This document shows positions 1-10,000 of a stretch of DNA of 64,000 bases, in pieces. The number at the start of each line of letters is the position of its first letter. Position 1 is the first letter of the stretch. The notes under the pieces were generated by a model. It had not been told where the DNA came from, ran no database searches, and saw only the letters and a program-made list of their open reading frames with translations. Position numbers and translations under genes: made by a program. The stretch comes from Cellulomonas sp. RIT-PI-Y (GTDB lineage: Bacteria > Actinomycetota > Actinomycetes > Actinomycetales > Cellulomonadaceae): assembly GCF_025642745.1 (NCBI RefSeq), contig NZ_JANZKP010000005.1, positions 48,330-112,329 on the forward strand, in the 5' to 3' direction.

Positions 1-1002
1 GCGCTGCTGTCCGCGCAGGAGGGCACCTCGCCGGACATCATCCTGCTGGACAACCCGGCGGTGTCGACGCTGGCGGACACCGGGATGCTCACCACCACCG
101 AGGAGCTCGGGCTCGACACCTCGGAGATCGACGAGAACCTGCTCGCGGCCGGAGTCGTCGACGGGGAGACCTACGGCGTCCCGATCGGCGCCAACACGCT
201 GGCGCTCTACTACAACAAGGCGGTGCTGGACGCGGCCGGCGTCGACCCGTCGACCCTCACCGACTGGGACTCGCTGACCGCGGCGCTCCAGGCGGTGACC
301 GACTCGGGCAAGAAGGGGATCACCTTCGCCGGGATCGGCACCGAGGAGGGCTCGTTCCAGTTCCTGCCCTGGTTCTGGGGCGCGGGGGCCGATCTGACCG
401 ACCTGGACTCGCCGGAGGCCGTGCAGGCGCTGGAGCTGTGGACCGGCTGGGTGGACGCGGGCTACGCGCCGAACTCGGTGATCCAGAACTCGCAGAACAC
501 CACCTGGGAGGAGTTCCTGACCGGGGACTTCGGCTTCGTGGAGAACGGCACCTGGCAGGTGAACAGCGCCGCGGAGGCCGGGTTCGAGACCGGCGTGATC
601 CAGCTCCCGGCGATGGACGGCGGGGTCGCCCCGGCACCGACCGGCGGTGAGTTCATCGTCGCGCCGGTGCAGCAGGACACCGACCGCTACGACGTGACCC
701 GGCAGATCGTCGAGTGCATGACCACGCCGGAGGGATTCGTCGACACCGCGAACACCTTCGCCTACTACATCCCGCCGACCGAGGCCGGTCAGGAAGCCCT
801 GCTCGCGGAGAAGCCCGAGCTGGAGACCTGGGTGGAGGCGGTGCGCAGCGCCAAGGGCCGCACCAGCGACAACCTCGGCACCGACTACCCGATGATCTCC
901 GAGGCGCTGTGGACCGCGGTCCAGAACGCCCTCTCCGGGGCGCAGACCCCGCAGGACGCGCTCGCCGCGGCACAGACCGAGGCCGAGACCGCCACCAGCT
1001 GA
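1..1002 (+). CDS. Sugar ABC transporter substrate-binding protein (5' partial)
   Basis: The reading frame is open from base 1 and ends with TGA, so the start, signal peptide and lipobox lie outside the window. The visible 333 residues have the composition and motifs of family-1 extracellular sugar-binding proteins: a PDIILLDNP segment near the start, GVPIGANTLALYYNK in the middle and an aromatic-rich ligand-binding region (FLPWFWGAGA, GTWQVNS). The protein would capture an oligosaccharide outside the cell and deliver it to the two permeases that follow 34 bp downstream. No ATPase gene is present here; such importers often share a MsiK/MalK-type ATPase encoded elsewhere. Glycosidase neighbours suggest a plant-derived sugar. 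The exact ligand cannot be read from sequence. Confidence 0.93.
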   Translation, partial: ALLSAQEGTSPDIILLDNPAVSTLADTGMLTTTEELGLDTSEIDENLLAAGVVDGETYGVPIGANTLALYYNKAVLDAAGVDPSTLTDWDSLTAALQAVTDSGKKGITFAGIGTEEGSFQFLPWFWGAGADLTDLDSPEAVQALELWTGWVDAGYAPNSVIQNSQNTTWEEFLTGDFGFVENGTWQVNSAAEAGFETGVIQLPAMDGGVAPAPTGGEFIVAPVQQDTDRYDVTRQIVECMTTPEGFVDTANTFAYYIPPTEAGQEALLAEKPELETWVEAVRSAKGRTSDNLGTDYPMISEALWTAVQNALSGAQTPQDALAAAQTEAETATS

Positions 1003-1036
1003 CCCGCGCAGTCGAGATCCGATCGAAGGACGTTCC

Positions 1037-2017
1037 ATGACCACCCTCCCGACCGCCGTCGGGACGCGCCAGAGCGCCGGGGGGTCGGCGGGTCGCGCAC
1101 CCGCCGCCCCCTCGGGGCCGCGCCGCCGGCGAGGACCGAACGCCAGTCAGTGGGCAGCGGTGGGGTTCGCCGCCCCGCTCCTGGTCTACCTGGTCGTCTT
1201 CTACGCCTACCCGCTGTGGCGCAACATCGACCTGAGCCTGCACGACTACACGATCCGCGCGTTCGTGCAGGGCGACCCGGAGTTCGTCGGCCTGGACAAC
1301 TTCGCCGACGTGTTCTCCTCGCCGCTGTTCGGCACCGCGCTGTGGAACACCGCGGTCTTCACTCTGGTGTCGATCGCGTTCCAGTTCACCATCGGGCTGG
1401 CGCTCGCGGTGTTCTTCCGGACGTCGTTCCGGCTGTCCGGGGTGCTGCGTGCGCTGTTCCTGGTGCCGTGGCTGCTCCCGCTGATCGTGTCCTCGTCCAC
1501 CTGGGCCTGGATGCTGAACAGCGACAACGGCATCGTGAACTCGGTGCTCGGGGCCTTCGGCATCGGGCAGATCAACTGGCTGACCTCGCCGGACACCGCA
1601 CTGCTGGCGGTGACCATCGCGAACATCTGGCTGGGCATCCCGTTCAACCTGGTGATCCTGTACTCCGGGCTGCAGAACATCCCCGGCGACGTGTACGAGG
1701 CGGCTTCGCTGGACGGGGCGAGCGCGTGGCGGCAGTTCCGCAGCATCACGCTGCCGCTGCTCCGTCCGGTGTCCGCGATCACGATCCTGCTCGGCCTGAT
1801 CTACACGCTGAAGGTCGTCGACGTCATCTGGATCATGACCACCGGCGGGCCGGCGAACGCGTCGACCACGTTCGCGGTCTGGTCCTACCGGGAGGCCTTC
1901 GGCACCGGACAGCCCGACTTCTCGCCCGCGGCGGCAGTGGGGAACATCCTCATCCTGGTCGCGCTGGTCTTCGGGTTCCTGCACCTGCAGCTGCAACGCC
2001 GTCAGGAGGCGTCATGA
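1037..2017 (+). CDS. Carbohydrate ABC transporter permease (MalF/UgpA type)
   Basis: A 326-residue inner-membrane subunit of the sugar importer. After a basic, Pro/Gly-rich cytoplasmic N-terminus of about 40 residues it shows six hydrophobic segments and the conserved binding-protein-dependent permease loop EAASLDGASAWRQFRSITLP, the EAA motif that contacts the ATPase. GGPANASTTF near the C-terminus is also typical of MalF-like sugar permeases. The ATG follows the ribosome site GAAGGA. Its stop overlaps the next start in an ATGA junction, so the two permeases are translationally coupled and presumably form a heterodimer. Confidence 0.95.
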   Translation: MTTLPTAVGTRQSAGGSAGRAPAAPSGPRRRRGPNASQWAAVGFAAPLLVYLVVFYAYPLWRNIDLSLHDYTIRAFVQGDPEFVGLDNFADVFSSPLFGTALWNTAVFTLVSIAFQFTIGLALAVFFRTSFRLSGVLRALFLVPWLLPLIVSSSTWAWMLNSDNGIVNSVLGAFGIGQINWLTSPDTALLAVTIANIWLGIPFNLVILYSGLQNIPGDVYEAASLDGASAWRQFRSITLPLLRPVSAITILLGLIYTLKVVDVIWIMTTGGPANASTTFAVWSYREAFGTGQPDFSPAAAVGNILILVALVFGFLHLQLQRRQEAS

Positions 2018-2832
2018 CCTCGTCCCGTCCCTGGTGGAAGACCGCACTCGGGGTCCTCTTCACCGCGGTCATGCTGTTCCCGGTCTACTGGATGGCGAAC
2101 GTCTCCCTGACCCGGACCGGCGACCTGCGCTCGGACCCGCCGCACTGGTTCCCGTGGAACCCGACACTGGAGGGCTACCGGGCGGTGATCGCCCAGCAGC
2201 TGCCCGCGCTCGGCACCAGCATGCTGGTCGGGCTGGGCTGCGTGGTGCTGACCGTGCTGATCGCGGCACCCGCCGGGTACTCGATCGCGCTGCTGAGGCT
2301 GCGGGGTCGGGGGCCGCTGAACTTCCTGCTGCTGGTGGCGCAGATGATCCCGGCGGTGGTGATGGCGATGGGCTTCTACGCCATCTACGTCCGGCTCGGC
2401 CTGCTGAACACCATCCCGGGGCTGATCGTCGCGGACTCCACGGTGGCGGTGCCGTTCGGCGTGCTGCTCTACACCGCGTTCATGTCCGGGATCCCGCGCG
2501 AGCTGCTGCAGGCGGCCCGGGTGGACGGCGCCGGCACCTGGCGCACCTTCACCTCGATCGTGCTGCCGATCAGCCGGAACTCCACCGTCACGGTGTCCCT
2601 GTTCGCGTTCCTGTGGGCCTGGTCGGACTTCATCTTCGCCTCGACCCTGAACCGGAACGGCGACCTGATCCCGATCACGCTCGGCATCTACCACTACATC
2701 GGCAACAACACGACCCAGTGGAACGCGATCATGGCGACCGCCGTCGTGGCCTCGGTGCCGGCCGCGGTGCTGCTCGTGCTGGCCCAGCGCTACGTCGCCG
2801 CCGGCGTGACCGCCGGAGCGGTCAAGGACTGA
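2014..2832 (+). CDS. Carbohydrate ABC transporter permease (MalG type)
   Basis: A 272-residue second permease of the same importer. It has six predicted membrane helices and the EAA loop variant ELLQAARVDGAGTWRTFTSI. The start is the ATG of an ATGA overlap with the preceding permease, preceded by AGGAGG. A longer upstream reading in this frame is only the shadow of the first permease gene. The GH127 gene begins 29 bp later on the same strand, so uptake and intracellular hydrolysis are probably co-transcribed. Confidence 0.95.
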   Translation: MTSSRPWWKTALGVLFTAVMLFPVYWMANVSLTRTGDLRSDPPHWFPWNPTLEGYRAVIAQQLPALGTSMLVGLGCVVLTVLIAAPAGYSIALLRLRGRGPLNFLLLVAQMIPAVVMAMGFYAIYVRLGLLNTIPGLIVADSTVAVPFGVLLYTAFMSGIPRELLQAARVDGAGTWRTFTSIVLPISRNSTVTVSLFAFLWAWSDFIFASTLNRNGDLIPITLGIYHYIGNNTTQWNAIMATAVVASVPAAVLLVLAQRYVAAGVTAGAVKD

Positions 2833-2861
2833 CCGTCTCCTCCGACCCGAAGGACCCTTCT

Positions 2862-4832
2862 GTGACCCAGTCCAGCACCACTGTCCCCGTCCGACCTGCG
2901 CCGCGGCCGGGACCCGCCGACGCCCGCCCGGTGATCCCGGCCGGGGACGGGGTCCGGCGCGGGCTCGGGCTCGGTGAGGTCCGTCTGACCGGCGGCTTCT
3001 GGGGCGACCTCCAGGACACCAACGCGCGGGCCACCCTGAGCCACTGCCTGGACTGGATGGCCCGGCTGGGCTGGCTGGCGAACTTCGACCGGGTGGCCGC
3101 CGGGACCACCGGACCGGAGCGGCCGGGCTGGGAGTTCTCCGACTCGGAGGTCTACAAGCTGCTGGAGGCGATGGCCTGGGAGCTGGCCCGGACCGACGAT
3201 CCCGCGCTCGCGGACCGGTACACCGCGCTGGTGGACCGGGTGGCCGCGGCCCAGGACGACGACGGCTACCTCAACACCTGCTTCGGCCACCCCGGCCGGC
3301 CGGACCGGTACACCGACCTGTCCGGCGGCCACGAGCTGTACTGCGTGGGGCATCTGCTCCAGGCGGCGGTCGCCCGGTTGCGCACCGCGGGGGAGGACCT
3401 GCTGGTCCGGGTCGCCCGGCGCGCGGCGGACCACGTCTGCCGCGAGTTCGGCCCCGACGGCCGTCAGGCGATCTGCGGGCACCCGGAGATCGAGGTCGGT
3501 CTCGCGGAGTTCGGCCGGGCGCTGGGCGAGCCCCGGTACACCGAGCAGGCCCGGCTGTTCGTCGAGCGGCGCGGCCACGGCACGCTGCCGCCCCGCCCGC
3601 TGCTCGGTCCCGGCTACTTCCAGGACGACCAGCCGGTGCGCGAGACCGAGGCCTGGCACGGGCACGCGGTCCGGGCGCTCTACCTCGCGGCCGGCGCGGC
3701 GGATGTGGCGGTCGACACCGGGGACGAGGACCTGCTCGACGCGGTGCGGCGCCAGTGGCGGCACACCGTCGAGCGGCGGACCTACCTGACCGGCGGCATG
3801 GGCTCCCGGCACCAGGACGAGGGGTTCGGCGACGACTGGGAGCTGCCGGCGGACCGGGCCTACTGCGAGACCTGCGCCGGGATCGGCTCGACCATGGTGT
3901 CCTGGCGGCTCTACCTGGCGACCGGCGACGTCCGCTACGCCGACCTGATGGAGCGCACCTTCTTCAACGTGCTGGCCACCTCCCCGCGCGGCGACGGGCG
4001 GGCGTTCTTCTACGCGAACCCGTTGCAGCAGCGGGTCGCCGGGCAGGACGTGCTGCCGGACGCGGAGAACCCGCGCGCCGAGGGCGGGGTGCGGGCGCCC
4101 TGGTTCGACGTGTCGTGCTGCCCGACCAACGTGGCCCGCACGCTGGCGTCCTGGCACGCGTACGCGGCGTCGGTCGACGGTGACCGGTTCACGGTGCTGC
4201 AGTACGCGGCGGGGGAGTGGGACGTGCGGCTGGACGGCGGCGGACGGCTCGCGGTCCGGGTGTCGACCCGGTACCCGGACGACGGCGCGGTGCGGGTCGA
4301 GGTGCTGGCCGCGCCCGAGCGGGCCGTGACCGTGCGGCTGCGGGTGCCGGAGTGGGCCGGGAACGGCGTGGGTGACGGTGCGGCCGCCACGCTGACCGGC
4401 GTCGACGGGGTGACCCGGACCGTGGCCCCCGGCTGGGCCCAGTGCACCGCCGAGTTCCGGCCCGGCGACACGGTGGTGCTGCGGCTGCCGACCGCTCCCC
4501 GTCTGACCTGGCCCGACCCGCGGATCGACGCCGTGCGCGGCTGCGTCGCGGTGGAACGCGGACCGCTGGTGCTGTGCCTGGAATCGCCGGACCTGCCGTC
4601 CGGCATCGCGCTGGACCAGGTGCGACTGGACCCGGCCGTGCCGCCCCGGGCGGAGGGCGACGGCGCCCTGGTGCGGGTCCGCACGGTCGGCGCCCGGGTG
4701 GAGTCGTTCCCGTACACGCCGGTTCCCGCACGCCCGGCGACCGGAGAGGAGATCGACGTGCGGCTGACGCCGTACCACCGCTGGGCCGAGCGGGGGCCGT
4801 CGACCATGCGGGTCTTCCTCCCGGTGACCTGA
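2862..4832 (+). CDS. GH127 beta-L-arabinofuranosidase
   Basis: A 656-residue enzyme of glycoside hydrolase family 127, expected to release beta-linked L-arabinofuranose, as found on hydroxyproline-rich plant glycoproteins. Its key residues line up by number and spacing with Bifidobacterium HypBA1: Glu320 (acid/base; DEGFGDDWE), and Glu336, Cys338, Cys419 and Cys420 (YCETCA and SCCPTN), which in that enzyme bind zinc, with the first cysteine of the CC pair as nucleophile. There is no signal peptide, so it acts in the cytoplasm on imported oligosaccharide. I chose GTG 2862, preceded by GAAGGA, because the frame further upstream is permease shadow. Family assignment is firm; the precise linkage is inferred. 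Confidence 0.93.
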   Translation: MTQSSTTVPVRPAPRPGPADARPVIPAGDGVRRGLGLGEVRLTGGFWGDLQDTNARATLSHCLDWMARLGWLANFDRVAAGTTGPERPGWEFSDSEVYKLLEAMAWELARTDDPALADRYTALVDRVAAAQDDDGYLNTCFGHPGRPDRYTDLSGGHELYCVGHLLQAAVARLRTAGEDLLVRVARRAADHVCREFGPDGRQAICGHPEIEVGLAEFGRALGEPRYTEQARLFVERRGHGTLPPRPLLGPGYFQDDQPVRETEAWHGHAVRALYLAAGAADVAVDTGDEDLLDAVRRQWRHTVERRTYLTGGMGSRHQDEGFGDDWELPADRAYCETCAGIGSTMVSWRLYLATGDVRYADLMERTFFNVLATSPRGDGRAFFYANPLQQRVAGQDVLPDAENPRAEGGVRAPWFDVSCCPTNVARTLASWHAYAASVDGDRFTVLQYAAGEWDVRLDGGGRLAVRVSTRYPDDGAVRVEVLAAPERAVTVRLRVPEWAGNGVGDGAAATLTGVDGVTRTVAPGWAQCTAEFRPGDTVVLRLPTAPRLTWPDPRIDAVRGCVAVERGPLVLCLESPDLPSGIALDQVRLDPAVPPRAEGDGALVRVRTVGARVESFPYTPVPARPATGEEIDVRLTPYHRWAERGPSTMRVFLPVT

Positions 4833-4855
4833 CGTGCCCCGCGCGCCCGTCGGCA

Positions 4856-4915
4856 CCGAGAAGCCAGTTCCTGTCGCCGTCCGGGCGGATCGGGCGACAG
4901 CGCACGGCTTCTCGG
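4856..4915 (+). repeat. Nested stem-loop between GH127 and GH31 genes
   Basis: Two concentric inverted repeats are visible. The outer 10-base arms are CCGAGAAGCC (4856-4865) and GGCTTCTCGG (4906-4915). The inner 8-base arms are CTGTCGCC (4871-4878) and GGCGACAG (4893-4900). Both are perfect. The structure lies in the 128-bp gap between two co-directional genes, 45 bp before the GH31 start. It lacks a T-tract. It could be an attenuator, an mRNA-stability element or an operator. Confidence 0.55.
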
Positions 4916-4960
4916 CGCAGCGGCCGCCCGTGTCGATCGAATCCAGTCGAAGGAGACCCG

Positions 4961-7018
4961 ATGACCAGCCCCGTCCGATCTGATTCCCCGGTGCGCGCCG
5001 AGGGCACCCGCCTGATCTGGCGCGGCGGCGGGGAGACGCTGGTGGTCGAGCCGTGGGGGCCGGACGCGGTCCGGGTGCGGGCCACGCTGATGGGCGACGT
5101 GGTCGACTCCGAGCACGCGCTGCTGCCGCGGTCGGAGGTCCCGGCCGATCGGGCCCGGGTGGAGCTGCGTCCGGACGGGGCGACCCTGATCAACGGCGGG
5201 CTGCGGGTCGAGCTGCGCGCGGCGTCCTGGTTCCACGAGCCGGTCGGCTACCCGCGATCCAGCTGTGAGCTGGCGTTCTACGACGCCGAGGGTCGACTGC
5301 TGCTGCGCGAGCTGGACCGGGGCGGGTCGCTGGACCTGCAGGCCCGCCGGTTCCGGCCGCGGCTGGGCGGTGACCTGGAACTGACCGCCTCCTTCGAGTC
5401 CGACCCGGCGGAGACGTTGTACGGGATGGGGCAGTACCAGCAGCACGTGCTGGACCTGAAGGGGTCGACCTTCGAGCTCGCGCACCGCAACTCGCAGGCC
5501 AGCGTGCCGTTCGTGCAGTCCAGCGCCGGATACGGATTCCTGTGGAACGACCCGGCGATCGGACGGGCCACCTTCGCGCGGAACCGCACCGAGTGGTACG
5601 CGGAGAGCACCCGGCAGCTGGACTACTGGGTGACCGCGGGGTCGTCACCGGCCCGGATCTCCCGGGCGTACGCCGACGCCACCGGGCACGTGCCGATGAT
5701 GCCGGAGCGCGGGCTCGGATTCTGGCAGTGCAAGCTCCGCTACCGCAGCCAGGAGGAGCTGCTCGCGGTGGCACGGGAGCACCGGCGGCGCGGACTGCCG
5801 ATGGACGTGATCGTGGCGGACTTCTTCCACTGGCCGCACATGGGCGACTACCGGTTCGAGGACGAGTTCTGGCCGGACCCGGCGGCGATGGTGGCCGAGC
5901 TGACCGAGCTGGGCATCGAGCTGATGGTCTCGGTGTGGCCGCAGGTCGCGCTGGACTCGGAGAACTACGCCGAGCTGCGGTCGGAGAACCTGCTGGTCCG
6001 GGCCGAACGCGGACTGGACGTGCAGATGGCCTTCCAGGGCCCGAGCGCCTTCCTCGACGTGACCAACCCCCGGACCCGGCAGTGGCTCTGGGAGACCTGC
6101 CGCCGGAACTACGGCGCGCACGGCATCCGCACCTTCTGGCTGGACGAGGCCGAGCCCGAGTACGGGGTCTACGACTACGACGCGTACCGGTACCACGCGG
6201 GGCCGGCGCTGCGGGTGGGCAACCTGTACCCGCAGCTGTTCGCCCGGGCGTTCTGGGACGGTCAGCGGGCGGACGGCGAGGACCAGGTGGTGAACCTGGT
6301 GCGCTGCGCCTGGGCCGGGAGCCAGCGGTACGGGGCGCTGGTCTGGTCCGGGGACATCTCCTCGACCTTCGAGGACCTCGCCCGGCAGATCACCGCCGGG
6401 ATCCACATGGGGGTGGCCGGCATCCCGTGGTTCACCACCGACATCGGCGGCTTCCACCGAGGGGACGTCGATGACCCGGCGTTCCACGAGCTGCTGATCC
6501 GCTGGTTCCAGCTGGGCGCGTTCAGCCCGGTGATGCGCCTGCACGGCGACCGGCTGCCCTACGAGGACGTCACCGCCGCCGACGGCTCGCCCCGGCTGCG
6601 GACCGGAGGGCCGAACGAGCTGTGGAGCTTCGGCGAGGAGGTGTACCGGGTGCTGGCACGCTACGTGCACCTGCGGGAGTCGATGCGGCCCTACCTGCGC
6701 GAGGTGATGCGCACCGCGCACGAGCAGGGACAGCCGGTGATGCGCGGACTGTTCCACGACTTCTCGGACGACGACCGCGCGTGGACGGTGGACGACCAGT
6801 TCCTGCTCGGTCCCGACGTGCTGGTCGCGCCCGTGCTGGCCGCGGGGCTGACCGAGCGGGAGGTCTACCTGCCCGCGGGTGCGCGCTGGACCGACGTCGC
6901 CACCGGCCGGGTGCACGAGGGCGGGCGGACCGTGCCGGTGGCGGCGCCGCTGGACGTGGTGCCGGTGTTCCTGCGGGACGGCGCGCTGCCGGAGCTGGTG
7001 GGCCGCACCGCGGCCTGA
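4961..7018 (+). CDS. GH31 alpha-xylosidase-like glycosidase
   Basis: A 685-residue retaining alpha-glycosidase of family 31. The catalytic nucleophile is Asp395 in WLDEAEPEYG, and the acid/base is probably Asp465 in VWSGDISSTF. The N-terminal beta-sandwich, (beta/alpha)8 barrel and C-terminal sheet occur in the usual order. No signal peptide is seen, so it is intracellular. The WLDEAEPEYG form of the nucleophile motif favours an alpha-xylosidase over an alpha-glucosidase, but other GH31 specificities cannot be excluded. The ATG 4961 has AAGGAGA eight bases upstream. With GH127 it would strip side chains from imported plant oligosaccharides. Confidence 0.92.
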   Translation: MTSPVRSDSPVRAEGTRLIWRGGGETLVVEPWGPDAVRVRATLMGDVVDSEHALLPRSEVPADRARVELRPDGATLINGGLRVELRAASWFHEPVGYPRSSCELAFYDAEGRLLLRELDRGGSLDLQARRFRPRLGGDLELTASFESDPAETLYGMGQYQQHVLDLKGSTFELAHRNSQASVPFVQSSAGYGFLWNDPAIGRATFARNRTEWYAESTRQLDYWVTAGSSPARISRAYADATGHVPMMPERGLGFWQCKLRYRSQEELLAVAREHRRRGLPMDVIVADFFHWPHMGDYRFEDEFWPDPAAMVAELTELGIELMVSVWPQVALDSENYAELRSENLLVRAERGLDVQMAFQGPSAFLDVTNPRTRQWLWETCRRNYGAHGIRTFWLDEAEPEYGVYDYDAYRYHAGPALRVGNLYPQLFARAFWDGQRADGEDQVVNLVRCAWAGSQRYGALVWSGDISSTFEDLARQITAGIHMGVAGIPWFTTDIGGFHRGDVDDPAFHELLIRWFQLGAFSPVMRLHGDRLPYEDVTAADGSPRLRTGGPNELWSFGEEVYRVLARYVHLRESMRPYLREVMRTAHEQGQPVMRGLFHDFSDDDRAWTVDDQFLLGPDVLVAPVLAAGLTEREVYLPAGARWTDVATGRVHEGGRTVPVAAPLDVVPVFLRDGALPELVGRTAA

Positions 7019-7095
7019 CGGACGAGAGGAGGAACGACCGCACCGGGCACATCCGGCACGTCGTCACCGGCGTGCCCCCACGAGAGAGGTACTCG

Positions 7096-10000
7096 ATGAA
7101 GAGCACATCAGTCTCCCGACGGGCAGCGATCGCGCTGCCCAGCGTCCTGGTCCTGACCCTCGGTTCCCTCGGCGGCGCACTCGCGCTGCCCGCGACGGCC
7201 GCGACCCCCGATCCCGCACTGCACTGGACGATGGACGAGGTGGTGGACGGCACGGTCGCCGACGCCTCGGGCCACGGCCTGACCGGCAGCGTCGCCGGGA
7301 CCACCTCCTTGATCGACACCGGCGACGGCGGCACCGCGCTGGACCTGGCGGGCGGAGCGGCCGGCGGGTACGTCGCCGTGCCCCGCGGGGCGCTGGAGGG
7401 CGCCACCGATCTGACCGTGTCCACCCGGATCCGCTGGGACGGCACCGGCGGCTCCTGGCAGTGGGCCTACGCGCTGGGCACCGACACCTCGCGCTACCTG
7501 TTCACCACGCCGTCGACCAACGAGGGCAGGCTGCGCACCGCGATCACCCAGGCGGGCGGTTCGGCCGAGTCGCAGGTCACCGGCAGTGCGGCGCTGCCCA
7601 GCGGTCGGTGGGCCACCCTCACCACCACGCTCGACACCACCGCCGACCGGCTGACCACCTATCTGGACGGGGTGGCGGTCTCCTCGGCGGCGACCTCGCT
7701 CAGCGCCGCGGACCTGCTGACCGCGACGGCGAGCGGTGCCGGGTTCGTGGGCAGGTCCTTCTACGCCGACCCGCTGTTCGACGGCGCGGTCGACGACTTC
7801 CGGATCTGGCACGCGGCACTGTCCGCCGAGCAGGTCGCCGAGGTGGTCGGCGGTGAGCTGCCCGCCCTGACCGGACTGAGCAGCGACGAGTTCACCGCAC
7901 GGACCGTGGTCGGAACCGCGCCGGAGCTGCCGGACACCGTGCGCGGCACGTTCTCCGACGGCTACGACCGGGACGTCCCGGTGAGCTGGGACCCGATCGA
8001 TCCCGAGCGGTACGCCCGGACCGGGGAGTTCACCGCCACGGGCACCGCCGCGGGTCAGGCGGTGTCCGCGCAGGTCACCGTGCACCGGGGTGAGCTGCGG
8101 GTCGATCTGGGCACCGACACCGGGGAGTTCCTCGGCGGCGCCTCCGGCCTGCTGTACGGGCTCTACGGCGACGGGATGCCGAGCGACAACCTGGTCGAGG
8201 GGATGAACGTCCGCTCGGTGGCCACCAAGGCGCAGGACGGCGCGCAGCACCCCGGCTCGGACGCGCTGGAGGTGGTCGGCTCGCTGGCCGACACCACCGA
8301 CGGGGACGTCTACCTGCGGGTCACCGACTGGTACCGGGGCTTCCCGTACCAGTGGCCGGGGGACACCCCGGAGGAGAAGCTCGCCGACTACGCGACCGTG
8401 CTGGACAACCAGCTCGACATGATCGCCACGCTGCCAGACGAGGACCGGGACAACCTGGTGATCGAGCCGTTCAACGAGCCCGAGGGCAACATGTTCGGCA
8501 CCGGTGAGTGGAGCCTGGACGGCACCTCCTGGCTGGACGACCCGACCGACTACTTCGCCGCCTGGGACCGCACCTACCGCACGATCAAGGAGCACTTCCC
8601 GGACATGCGGGTCGCCGGTCCGGGCACCAGCGTGCTCTTCGACCAGGTCGAGGGCTTCCTGGCGCACACCGTCGAGGCGGGCACCGTGCCGGACATCATC
8701 ACCTGGCACGAGCTGACCCATCCGGAGGCGATCCGGGACTCGGTGGCGACCTTCCGCGGCTGGGAGGCCGGGGTGTTCGCGGGCACGTCCCACGAGGGCA
8801 CCGAGCTGCCGATCAACATCAACGAGTACGCCTTCAACTACCACACCTCGGTCCCCGGCCAGATGATCCAGTGGATGTCCGCGATCGAGGACACCAAGGT
8901 CGACGCGATGATCGCGTTCTGGAACATCAACGGGAACCTGTCCGACTCGGCGGTGCAGTCCAACCGGGGTAACGGGCAGTGGTGGCTCTACAACGCCTAC
9001 GCCCAGATGACCGGGCACACCGTCGAGGTCACCCCGCCGAACCCGGGGCAGAACTACACCCTGCAGGGCCTCGCCACCCTGGACGAGGAGCAGGCGATCT
9101 CCCGGACGCTGCTCGGCGGCGGCACCGGCTCCGCGCCGGTCGACCTGGTGAACGTGCCGGCCGACGTGTTCGGCGACCAGGTGCGGGTGACCGTGCGGGA
9201 GATCCCGTGGACCGGTCAGCTCGGCGACTCCGCCCAGCCCCGGCACCTGGCCGAGCTGACCCTGCCGGTGGTCGACGGCACGGTGGCCCTGGACTTCGGT
9301 GGGGACACCCTGCCGGCCCTGGCCGAATCGTCGGCGTACGAGCTGGTGGTCACCCCGGCGGGCTCCGGCGCGACCACCACGGCCACCCCCGACCTGTGGG
9401 AGGCCAGCTACGAGGCGGAGGACGCCGCGCACTCCGGCACCGGCTACAGCCGGAACGGCCCGGAGGGCTCCCCGCAGGACGTCGGCAAGTTCTACACCTC
9501 CGGCGGCTACGACGTCGGCGGGCTGCGGACCGGGTCGGACGTGGTGCTGGACTTCACCGTGGACGTGCCGCAGGACGGCAGCTACGACCTGTCGGTGTTC
9601 GCGAACAGCCTGAACACCTACGGGCTGGTGCAGGACCAGGGGCCGACCAACGTCTTCCTCCGGGTGGACGGCGCGGCCGAGCAGGAGCTGTTCCTGCCCC
9701 TGGGCTACAAGTGGGTGGTCTGGGACCACACCGACACCACGGTCGACCTGACCGCCGGGACGCACACGATCAGCCTGGCCGCCCGGGGTCTGGACGGCGG
9801 GGCCACCGTGGGCGACGCCATCGTGGACCGGATCACGCTCGCGCTGGCGAACCCCGACGCGGGCACCTCGGTGTACGAGGGCGAGCTGGCCCAGCTGGCC
9901 GACGCGCGCACCGACTACACGGTGGGCGACTCCGGTGCCGGTGTGGCCGACCTGGCCGCGGGTGGGACGGCGACGTTCTGGGTCTACGGCCCGGAGGACG

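Noticed and set aside
2790..4856. A 688-codon minus-strand frame across the GH127 gene
   Set aside because: Same shadow composition; no start signal or domain, while GH127 catalytic residues are complete on the plus strand.
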